Shown piece after piece: positions 1-5,285 of a stretch of DNA of 5,285 nt. This DNA comes from Candidatus Iainarchaeum sp. (GTDB taxonomy: Archaea > Iainarchaeota > Iainarchaeia > Iainarchaeales > JAFGBZ01): the NCBI GenBank assembly GCA_016218635.1, contig JACRDJ010000042.1, positions 1-5,285 on the forward strand, read 5' to 3'. A model generated the notes under the pieces. It worked only from the letters and a program-made list of their open reading frames with translations, made no database searches and was not told where the DNA came from. A program made the translations under genes and the position numbers. Every line of letters begins with the position of its first letter. Positions within the stretch are counted from its first letter, which is position 1.

Positions 1-78
1 GGGAATGCCGTCATCGTTGAATGAAACGGCTTTTCTGCCGGGAGCGCCTTTCTCAAAAATCAGGGCGGGTTTCTTCAT
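1..78 (-). CDS. gcvPB: Glycine dehydrogenase (decarboxylating) subunit 2, P-protein beta subunit, N-terminal fragment
   Basis: Only the first 26 codons are inside the window; the gene runs off the left edge. The start reads MKKPALIFEKGAPGRKAVSF, followed by NDDGIP, which resembles the usual opening of GcvPB proteins (KPLIFE...PGR+...). GcvPB is known to carry the PLP-binding lysine and to pair with GcvPA in the glycine decarboxylase step; that catalytic part is not visible here. The ATG overlaps the gcvPA stop as ATGA (78-75), so translation is probably coupled. A GTGA motif lies 4 bases before the ATG (minus strand 86-83). The call rests on this short N-terminus plus the position directly after gcvPA. 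Confidence 0.88.
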   Translation of the reverse strand, partial: MKKPALIFEKGAPGRKAVSFNDDGIP

Positions 79-1412
79 GCTTTCACTTCCGAGAGCGCGT
101 GCACGAGGGCGTCAATTTGTTCCTTGGAGTTCATGTCCGTAACGCAGAAAAGCAGGCAATTCTGAAGGGAAGGAAAGTGAGGGCCCAGTTCGATTCCGGC
201 CACCATGTTTTTGGAAAGGAGGTGCTTTTTGACGGCGGCAGCGTCCTTGAATTGGAAAACGAATTCGTTAAAGAAAGGGCCATTAAGGGGGGAAGAGAAT
301 CCTTTGGCCCTGATTTGATCGAATGCGTAGGCGGCGCGGGCGTGGTTGATTTCGGCCATTTCGCGGACTCCGTGTTCTCCTAAGAGGCTCATCTGAATGG
401 AGGCGGCCAGGGCGCATAATCCCTGGTTGGTGCAGATGCTGGAAGTGGCTTTTTCGCGGCGGATGTGCTGTTCGCGGGCCTGAAGGGTGAGGATGAACCC
501 TTCGTTTCCTTCATGGTCGAGGGTTTTTCCGCATAGGCGGCCGGGCAGGGCACGCAGAAAAGGAGTCTTGACTGCGAGGAATCCAGCGTGCGGGCCCCCA
601 AAGCCCATGGGAATCCCGAATGACTGGGCTTCTCCGGCCACGATGTCGGCGCCGAGTTCGCCGGGAGACTTCAGCATTCCCAAGGAAACCAGTTCGTTCA
701 CGCAGACCCCTAAGAGGACTCCCTTGGCGTGAACGGTTTCGGAAAGGGATTTAAGGTCTTCAATGGAACCCAGGAAATTCGGGTATTGGACGACTACGCC
801 AGCCACGGAGTCATCGAGGTGGGATTGAATGAAGGAAAGGGAAGTGAGCCCGTTTTCGAGAGGGATTTCGATCACTTCAATGAACTGGTTTTTCGCGTAG
901 GTTTTGAGTACGTGCGCATACTCGGGATTCAGTGCGGCGGAAACCAGGATTTTTTTCTTTTTGGAAATGTTTTTGAGCATGACCGCCATTTCTCCGCTGG
1001 CGGAAGCTCCATCATACACGGAGGCGTTGGCGGCATCCATGCCGGTGAGCAGCGAAATGAAGGACTGCCATTCATAGATGGCCTGCAGGATTCCCTGGCT
1101 GAATTCAGGCTGGTAAGGCGTGTAAGCCGTAAAGAATTCCCCGCGGAGGGCAAGATGCCATACGGGGCTGGAAATGGAGTGATGGTAGACTCCGCCGCCC
1201 AGGAAATAAGCGTACTTGGATGGAACCGCATTCTGGGAAGCCAAGGCCCCCATGCGTTGGCGTAATTGGATTTCATTTAATCCTTCGGGAAGGTTGAGTT
1301 TGGCAATGCGGAGTTTGGGGTCAATGTCGGAAAACAATTCGTCCACGGAGGAAACGCCGGCCGTGTGCAGCATTTCCTGGATTTCTTTCTCCGTGTGCGG
1401 AATGTAGTCCAT
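75..1412 (-). CDS. gcvPA: Glycine dehydrogenase (decarboxylating) subunit 1, P-protein alpha subunit
   Basis: This is the 445-residue first half of the split P-protein, matching the usual GcvPA length of about 440-450. With GcvPB it decarboxylates glycine and passes the aminomethyl group to the lipoyl arm of GcvH in the cytoplasm. Family features in order are the N-terminal YIPHTEKEIQEML segment (3-15), FLGGGVYHH (70-78), the FTAYTPYQPEFSQG block (94-107), NASVYDGASASGEM (129-142), and a late block with LQAREQHIRREKATSSICTN, typical of GcvP proteins. The PLP lysine is expected in the partner subunit. The ATG start lies 7 bases after the gcvH TAG, or 4 bases after the TGA that follows it. GTGA (1420-1417) precedes the start by 4 bases. 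The gene ends in TGA, overlapping the gcvPB start. No internal disruption is seen. Confidence 0.96.
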   Translation of the reverse strand: MDYIPHTEKEIQEMLHTAGVSSVDELFSDIDPKLRIAKLNLPEGLNEIQLRQRMGALASQNAVPSKYAYFLGGGVYHHSISSPVWHLALRGEFFTAYTPYQPEFSQGILQAIYEWQSFISLLTGMDAANASVYDGASASGEMAVMLKNISKKKKILVSAALNPEYAHVLKTYAKNQFIEVIEIPLENGLTSLSFIQSHLDDSVAGVVVQYPNFLGSIEDLKSLSETVHAKGVLLGVCVNELVSLGMLKSPGELGADIVAGEAQSFGIPMGFGGPHAGFLAVKTPFLRALPGRLCGKTLDHEGNEGFILTLQAREQHIRREKATSSICTNQGLCALAASIQMSLLGEHGVREMAEINHARAAYAFDQIRAKGFSSPLNGPFFNEFVFQFKDAAAVKKHLLSKNMVAGIELGPHFPSLQNCLLFCVTDMNSKEQIDALVHALSEVKA

Positions 1413-1419
1413 GCAATCA

Positions 1420-1818
1420 CTAATGGCTCTTGATCTTCAGGTAAGCTTCGTATTCAGCGGCGGACATTAAATTACTCAATTCGGCGGGGTTCCTGATTTG
1501 GAGTTTGGCCATCCAGCCTTTTCCGTACGGGTCGGAATTCACCAAGTGCGCGGCGGTTTCAAGTTCCTTGTTGGTTTCCGTCACTTCCCCGGAAACGGGG
1601 GCATAGATGTCACTCACGGATTTCACGGATTCCACGAGGCAGAGCTGCTTGAATTGTTCCACGGATTTTCCAAGAGCAGGCAATTCAACGAAGACAATGT
1701 CGGTGAGCGCGTGCTGGGCGAAGTCGCTGATTCCGATGAAACCAAATTCGCCTTCCACGCGAATCCATTCGTGTTCTTTCGTGTACTTCAAATTAGCGGG
1801 GTTTCCGTGTGCACTCAT
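1420..1818 (-). CDS. gcvH: Glycine cleavage system H-protein (lipoyl carrier)
   Basis: This 132-residue protein is of normal H-protein length (about 125-135). It shuttles the methylamine and dihydrolipoyl intermediates between the P, T and L proteins. The N-terminal LKYTKEHEWIRVEG (10-23) and the ESVKSVSDIYAP block (63-74) are diagnostic; Lys66 is the predicted lipoylation site. The segment NSDPYGKGWMAKL near the C-terminus is also typical. The ATG overlaps the gcvT stop as ATGA (1818-1815), and a GTGATGG motif stands 3 bases before it (1828-1822). Four to five residues (SAHG) precede the usual start of the fold. The frame ends in TAG (1422-1420) followed immediately by in-frame TGA (1419-1417). 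If TAG is decoded in this organism, the protein would gain exactly one residue after His132 and the gene would end at 1417. Confidence 0.96.
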   Translation of the reverse strand: MSAHGNPANLKYTKEHEWIRVEGEFGFIGISDFAQHALTDIVFVELPALGKSVEQFKQLCLVESVKSVSDIYAPVSGEVTETNKELETAAHLVNSDPYGKGWMAKLQIRNPAELSNLMSAAEYEAYLKIKSH

Positions 1819-2906
1819 GTTCCATCACTTCTCCGATAAGATGGCAGATTAATCACTTTGGCGCGGCATTTTTGTCCGCGCACTTCCACCAGGCATTCGG
1901 CCCCTTTTTCAAGGGAACCAAATTGGACTAATGCAAGAGCAATATTCTTTTTAAGGGTTGGACTAAAGGAACCCGAAGTCACCACGCCAATGGGTTCATT
2001 ATGTAGTGAGAAGATCGGGTAGGGGTTGCGGGCGATTTGGCGGTCAATCATTTCAATGCCCACCAGTTTGCGGGGAATTCCGTTCTTTTTCTGCTCGCGC
2101 AAGGGTTCCACTCCAATAAAATCCTTCTCCAGAGAAGTCACCCAGGCATACCGGCACTCCAAGGGGGAAACGGTTTCATTCATTTCATGGCCATAGAGAT
2201 TCATGGCGGCTTCCAGGCGCAGGGTGTCCCGGGCCCCTAACCCGGCGGGCTTTGAACCCAATTCAATGAGTTTATTCCATACCCGCACCGCATCCGGAAC
2301 CGGAAAATAGAGTTCAAACCCGTCTTCGCCGGTGTAACCGCTGCGGGAAACCGTGGAAGGGGAATCCATCAGGGCCGGTTCGGCAAAATGATAGAATTGG
2401 ATTGTATTCAGGTCCGTGGAAGCAATCTGTTGAAGGATTTTCTGCGCATGAGGACCCTGAATGTCCAGTTTGGCCAGGGAATCGCTTTCATTGCGGACCA
2501 CCGCATTGAAGTGAAAATCCTTCTGCGCCTTCGCTACCCACTCATAATCGCGCTGAATGTTGGAGGCATTCACTACGAGCATGAATTTTTGGTCCGAGTA
2601 CTTGTAGACGGTGAGGTCATCCAGGATTCCGCCCTGCTCATTCGTGAACGTGGCAAGCACCATCTGACCCACTACCATTTTGGAAATGTCGCGGGAAACC
2701 GTTTTCTGAATCAAATCAAATGCCTGCGGGCCTTCCACCAGAATTTCGCCCATGTGGCAGATGTCAAACAGACTGCATTCACTGCGCGTATGCAGGTGCT
2801 CCGCCATCGGCGTGGACTAATACACCGGCATGTCCCATCCGCCAAAATCCACCATGGTGGCGCCCAAGCGCACGTGTTCTTCGTAAAGCGGTGTTCGCAA
2901 TCCCAT
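1815..2906 (-). CDS. gcvT: Glycine cleavage system T-protein (aminomethyltransferase) with an in-frame TAG at codon 30
   Basis: The T-protein releases ammonia from the aminomethylated H-protein and moves the C1 unit to tetrahydrofolate or a related pterin. From the ATG at 2906 the frame has 363 codons, the normal family length, if codon 30 (TAG) is read as an amino acid. Residues 1-29 contain TPLYEEH (5-11) and [12 protein letters not shown] (18-29), both characteristic of GcvT. After the TAG the frame continues with [11 protein letters not shown] and [10 protein letters not shown]. Later come [10 protein letters not shown] with the Asp96-Asp97 pair expected to hold the catalytic aspartate, [11 protein letters not shown] (189-199), [11 protein letters not shown] (222-232) and TSGSFSPTL (309-317). 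The start shares one base with the oxidoreductase stop (TGATG) and has a good purine-rich ribosome site. Read with a standard code, the product is either a 29-residue peptide or a 330-residue protein from ATG34 (2807) lacking the conserved N-terminal block. A nonsense mutation or sequencing error cannot be excluded. Confidence 0.9.
2817..2819 (-). other. In-frame amber (TAG) codon inside gcvT, candidate recoded codon
   Basis: The codon follows TAT (Tyr29) and precedes TCC (Ser31). The same reading frame is used on both sides, so no frameshift is needed, only decoding of one codon. By remembered alignment with E. coli and Thermotoga T-proteins, which read MPLHY and MPLYY here with equal spacing on each side, the TAG sits at a conserved tyrosine. 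Candidate meanings are pyrrolysine, a suppressor-inserted amino acid, a one-base change from TAT/TAC, or a base-call error. Presence of the codon is certain as given; its decoding is inference. Confidence 0.6.
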
Positions 2907-4252
2907 CAGTTCCGCCTTCCTTTTTCCAGCAATTCAATCTTTCGGACCACGATGCCCGCACAGGTGAGCAGCAAATCATAGGTGTCCGCCACGGGCGGAC
3001 AATAGGCCATCTCGGTTTCCATTAATTCGTAAATGTCCATGTGTTTTCTTAAACCTGTTGAAACCACGTTCACGCGCACGTATCCGTTCCTTCCCACTGT
3101 CTGACAGCCAATCAATTGCCTGGTTTTAGAATCAACCAATAATTTGATGACCAGTTCGTCCGCGGAACCAAACCATTCGGGACGGTTCTTTCCCTTCACC
3201 TGCGCTTCCACCACGGAAAAACCGGCTTCCTGGGCCTGATGGCGGGTCAATCCCGTGGAAGCCAGTTCAATCTCTCCTAAAACGGAAACAAATGTGGCCG
3301 TGGTTCCGGAATAACGCTTTTTCTCCGCAATCACCGCATTATGCCCGGCAATCTGTCCCTGCAAATAAGCGGTAGTAGCCAATCCGGTGGGAATGGGCTT
3401 TTGGGTTACCACATGGTTTACGAGCGCCACGTCTCCGACCGCGTAAATGCCGGAAACAGTGGTCTGCAAAAATTCATTCACCGGAACAAATCCTTTTTGC
3501 AATTCAATTCCGGAACCATTCAAAAAATCCGTGTTCGGCGTAATGCCGGCAGCCAATACCACGAGGTCGGCTTCAATCCATTGGTTCTCAAACCGGACTC
3601 CGCGCGCGGAAACTTCTTCCACGCGTTTGCCTAAAAACAATTCAATGCCTTTTGTTTTCAGTTGTTCTTCCACCAGTTTGGCTATTTCCTCATCAAGTGC
3701 GCGCGGAAACACCGAGGAAGCCATTTCCACTACACTCACTTCTAATCCATTCTCGCACAAGGCGGCCGCGGTTTCGAGTCCGATGGCGCCGGCTCCCACT
3801 ACCACCGCTTTTTTGGCGTGCAGGGATTTTTCCTGGAGCGCTTTCGTGGATTCAATGGAGTGGACCACAAAGACGGATTGATTCAAATGTTCCCGCACGC
3901 CCGGAATGGGCGGAATCATGGCCCGTGCACCGGTGGAAATGAGCAGGGAATCGAAGGAAACTTCTTTTTGTTCGGTTCCGGATTGCACGATTATTTTTTT
4001 GTTGACCGAATCCACGTGCAGGGCTTTTCCGCGCATCATTTCGGCTTTCAGGCGGTTTAGTTCCAGCGTGTGGCGGAGATTATCAAAAGAAGGAATCTGG
4101 TGATCCAGCACGTAGGGCAGCCCGCAGTTGTGGAGCAAATCGAATTCCTTGTCGTCCACAATCACGATTTCGCACGCGGGGTCCACCTTGCGGGCGGCCA
4201 TTAAGGCGGCGAATCCCCCGCTGCCAAGGCCCAGAATGACGAATTTAACCAA
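2906..4252 (-). CDS. FAD-dependent pyridine nucleotide-disulfide oxidoreductase, CoA-disulfide reductase/NADH oxidase type
   Basis: This 448-residue flavoprotein is of the usual length for the CoA-disulfide reductase/NADH oxidase family. An N-terminal FAD-binding GLGSGG motif (8-13) is followed by a single redox cysteine in HNCGLPY (Cys43, the same place as in characterised single-cysteine members). Next come [13 protein letters not shown] (106-118), a second dinucleotide fold [10 protein letters not shown] (151-160) with Glu176 at the end of its second strand suggesting NADH preference, and the FAD-contacting IYAVGDVA (269-276). A C-terminal dimerisation domain contains [10 protein letters not shown] (417-426). 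The CxxxxC pair of lipoamide dehydrogenase is absent. The start is TTG: an in-frame TGA lies 3 codons upstream and no ATG fits before the FAD motif. The only clear GGAG lies about 17 bases upstream, which is far. The gene's TGA overlaps the gcvT ATG by one base, implying a shared transcript and a likely role linked to glycine cleavage. Substrate is unknown: NADH/O2, CoA disulfide, another low-molecular-weight disulfide, or dihydrolipoyl-GcvH are options. Confidence 0.88.
   Translation of the reverse strand: MVKFVILGLGSGGFAALMAARKVDPACEIVIVDDKEFDLLHNCGLPYVLDHQIPSFDNLRHTLELNRLKAEMMRGKALHVDSVNKKIIVQSGTEQKEVSFDSLLISTGARAMIPPIPGVREHLNQSVFVVHSIESTKALQEKSLHAKKAVVVGAGAIGLETAAALCENGLEVSVVEMASSVFPRALDEEIAKLVEEQLKTKGIELFLGKRVEEVSARGVRFENQWIEADLVVLAAGITPNTDFLNGSGIELQKGFVPVNEFLQTTVSGIYAVGDVALVNHVVTQKPIPTGLATTAYLQGQIAGHNAVIAEKKRYSGTTATFVSVLGEIELASTGLTRHQAQEAGFSVVEAQVKGKNRPEWFGSADELVIKLLVDSKTRQLIGCQTVGRNGYVRVNVVSTGLRKHMDIYELMETEMAYCPPVADTYDLLLTCAGIVVRKIELLEKGRRN
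2911..2920 (-). promoter_or_regulatory. Ribosome binding site that fixes the gcvT start
   Basis: The minus strand reads GGAAGGCGGA, then ACTG, then the ATG at 2906. This places a purine-rich Shine-Dalgarno-like element about 5 bases before the start that lies upstream of the in-frame TAG. The internal ATG at 2807 is instead preceded by TCCACGCCG, with no such element. This supports 2906, not 2807, as the true gcvT start. Confidence 0.55.
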
Positions 4253-4262
4253 GGAAAATCAG

Positions 4263-4388
4263 ATGAATTCTCCTGCAAAAGCGTTAAAAAGAATGAAGGG
4301 AAAAACAAGGTACCGCGTCAAAGGCGACTCTACTATTGGAGGAGGCTGCCTTTTGACTGTTGTTGTTATGGTTTGTGGTGGATTCTGA
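4263..4388 (+). CDS. Possible small basic/hydrophobic peptide, opposite strand
   Basis: A 41-codon frame starts at an ATG preceded by AAGGA with 7 bases of spacing. The peptide has a lysine/arginine-rich first half (KALKRMKGKTRYRVK) and a hydrophobic tail (CLLTVVVMVC), a pattern seen in small membrane peptides. It spans the only intergenic gap and overlaps the 3' end of the nitrilase-like gene tail to tail by 23 bases. The frame stays open well upstream into the oxidoreductase antisense strand, so it may be a chance shadow. No family is recognised. Confidence 0.12.
   Translation: MNSPAKALKRMKGKTRYRVKGDSTIGGGCLLTVVVMVCGGF
4317..4357. repeat. Imperfect inverted repeat in the gap between the nitrilase-like gene and the oxidoreductase operon
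   Basis: The arms are GTCAAAGGC (4317-4325) and GCCTTTTGAC (4348-4357), complementary over 9 bases with one bulged base, around a 22-base loop. On the minus strand it begins 8 bases after the TAA of the nitrilase-like gene. A TTTTT run follows about 12 bases beyond the distal arm. It could be a weak terminator, a 3' mRNA stem or a site near the operon promoter. The long loop and displaced T-run make a classical intrinsic terminator uncertain. Confidence 0.3.
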
Positions 4389-5280
4389 AGACCCCTCTGT
4401 TACGGGAACGGGTTTTTTCTACAGGATGGATTTCAAATCCCTTGTTATGCCGCGTTAATACCTTGACTCCCTGAGATACTGCATCGGATTTTACCAGAAT
4501 CCCTTTTGGGGCAAGACGTTCAGCAATAAATTCAATGTCTGAATCCAGAAAAGGGTTATCCTGGCTGGGCGACAAAATTAAATGAATCCCTTTGGCTTCA
4601 CGGGCAGGATGGTAATCCGGGGTCAGATAATGGCCGTCCGTTTGAGGGCTAATCAGACTTTTTTGTGTTCTTGCATCAGAGCAAACCCTGAGCTGAACCC
4701 GTTTCCCGCGAATCACAACCTCAGGGAAACCTTTTACTAAACCGGCACGGCGTTTAACGTTTTCTGCCATGGCTTCATAGGTATAATAGGAACGCGCAAG
4801 CTGGTTCCCATCAAACTGGGTTAGAAGTTTCCCTCCTTTATAGGTTGTGAGTTTCGGGTATACTTTATACCCGACCCGGTCTTCTTTTTTTGGCATTATC
4901 AAATAACCCGCATTTACCGCCCCCGCATAATCTTTGGGGCCCAGAGGCTCTTTAAGGGAATAATCTTCTCCTCTTTTCATCTTTGAACTGAGTTTTTCAG
5001 GAAAATGTTCCAGGGCGGAATAAGCAATGTAGGCGGAGCCATGTTTTGCAGCCAGTTCATGCAACTCGGTTGCAAGCTGTTTCCCTTCTTTTCTTGCAAT
5101 GGTGTGCGGAATTATTGCTCCGTCGGGGTTAGTGTGGGCTATTACCGCTTCCGGAAAAAGCAGGATGACCGTTTTTCCCTTAAACGAGTTCAATTCCCGT
5201 CTAACCCGGGCCAATAGTAAACGCGGTTCAGGAAAGCAACTGCTGATTGCAACCACATGAATTTCCTGGGCCACAGACAA
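4366..5280 (-). CDS. Divergent carbon-nitrogen hydrolase (nitrilase superfamily)-like protein
   Basis: The protein has about 304 residues and a pattern fitting the nitrilase superfamily: a first strand EIHVVAIS (6-13), TVILLFPEAV (37-46) with candidate catalytic Glu44, VYPKL (140-144) with candidate Lys143, and VQLRVCSDAR (195-204) with candidate nucleophile Cys200. GIHLILSPSQ follows, as in the post-cysteine strand of this fold. These enzymes hydrolyse amides or nitriles, but some homologues are inactive or have other partners. Substrate cannot be told from sequence. The frame remains open to the window edge (TCA precedes the TTG at 5280), so the true start may be this TTG, a nearby GTG, or a codon outside the window. 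It ends in TAA (4368-4366). A rough count of a few lines gives about 43-47% GC against about 57% in gcvPA, so it may have a different history. It is separated from the gcv operon by 113 bases and may be transcribed with it. Confidence 0.6.
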   Translation of the reverse strand: MSVAQEIHVVAISSCFPEPRLLLARVRRELNSFKGKTVILLFPEAVIAHTNPDGAIIPHTIARKEGKQLATELHELAAKHGSAYIAYSALEHFPEKLSSKMKRGEDYSLKEPLGPKDYAGAVNAGYLIMPKKEDRVGYKVYPKLTTYKGGKLLTQFDGNQLARSYYTYEAMAENVKRRAGLVKGFPEVVIRGKRVQLRVCSDARTQKSLISPQTDGHYLTPDYHPAREAKGIHLILSPSQDNPFLDSDIEFIAERLAPKGILVKSDAVSQGVKVLTRHNKGFEIHPVEKTRSRNRGVFRIHHKP

Positions 5281-5285
5281 TGAAC

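Noticed and set aside
729..1265. Long plus-strand open frame (178 codons) and similar ones opposite the gcv genes and the oxidoreductase
   Set aside because: They are antisense to well-identified coding sequence, their products look like no known family, and they follow from the codon bias of the real genes.
1815..2807. Taking the ATG at 2807 as the ordinary gcvT start
   Set aside because: It would remove 33 N-terminal positions that clearly encode conserved T-protein sequence, it has no ribosome site, and it breaks the TGATG coupling with the upstream gene. Reinitiation there after the TAG stays possible as a fallback.
2802..2812. Small CGCC-GAT-GGCG hairpin shortly after the TAG, as a possible recoding element
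   Set aside because: A 4-bp stem with a 3-base loop is common by chance in GC-rich coding sequence, and it does not resemble a documented insertion element. Archaeal pyrrolysine decoding need not depend on such a structure.
2797..2906. Programmed frameshift in gcvT
   Set aside because: The conserved segments before and after the TAG are in the same frame with family-like spacing, so only one codon needs to be decoded.
4288..4322. Bacterial-type promoter (TTGACG with a weak -10) or archaeal TATA-like TTTTTAACG in the gap on the minus strand
   Set aside because: The -10 match is poor and the TATA-like string is short and AT-biased by chance. The domain of the host is not settled, so neither can be called.

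Overview
The window is one tightly packed block on the minus strand, read from high to low coordinates: a nitrilase-like gene, a 113-base gap, then an apparent operon of an FAD/NAD oxidoreductase, gcvT, gcvH, gcvPA and the first 26 codons of gcvPB. Together gcvT-gcvH-gcvPA-gcvPB encode the T, H and split P proteins of the glycine cleavage system. This pathway turns glycine into CO2, ammonia, methylene-tetrahydrofolate (or an archaeal pterin equivalent) and a reduced lipoyl arm.

The main observation is in gcvT. The T-protein frame that overlaps the upstream oxidoreductase stop (TGATG) carries one in-frame TAG at codon 30 (minus-strand codon at 2819-2817). Family-typical sequence in the same frame lies on both sides. 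From memory of T-proteins from E. coli and Thermotoga, this codon falls where a tyrosine ends the conserved 'GWxMPxxY' block. Consistently, no gene in the window needs TAG to terminate. gcvPA, gcvT and the oxidoreductase end in TGA, the nitrilase-like gene ends in TAA, and gcvH ends in TAG followed at once by in-frame TGA. The simplest exciting reading is that TAG is a sense codon here, with pyrrolysine as first candidate. A sequencing error, suppression by another tRNA, or a recent nonsense mutation remain possible.

The second point of interest is the oxidoreductase. It is fused into the operon by a 1-base stop/start overlap and sits where a lipoamide dehydrogenase (L-protein) might be expected. 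However, it has the single-cysteine active site of the CoA-disulfide reductase/NADH oxidase family and not the CxxxxC pair of lipoamide dehydrogenase.

Taxonomy is inference only. Split P-protein, TTG starts, GTGA-type ribosome binding sites, dense overlaps and a possible sense TAG together fit an archaeon, or less likely a pyrrolysine-using anaerobic bacterium. No rRNA, tRNA, CRISPR array or mobile element was seen.
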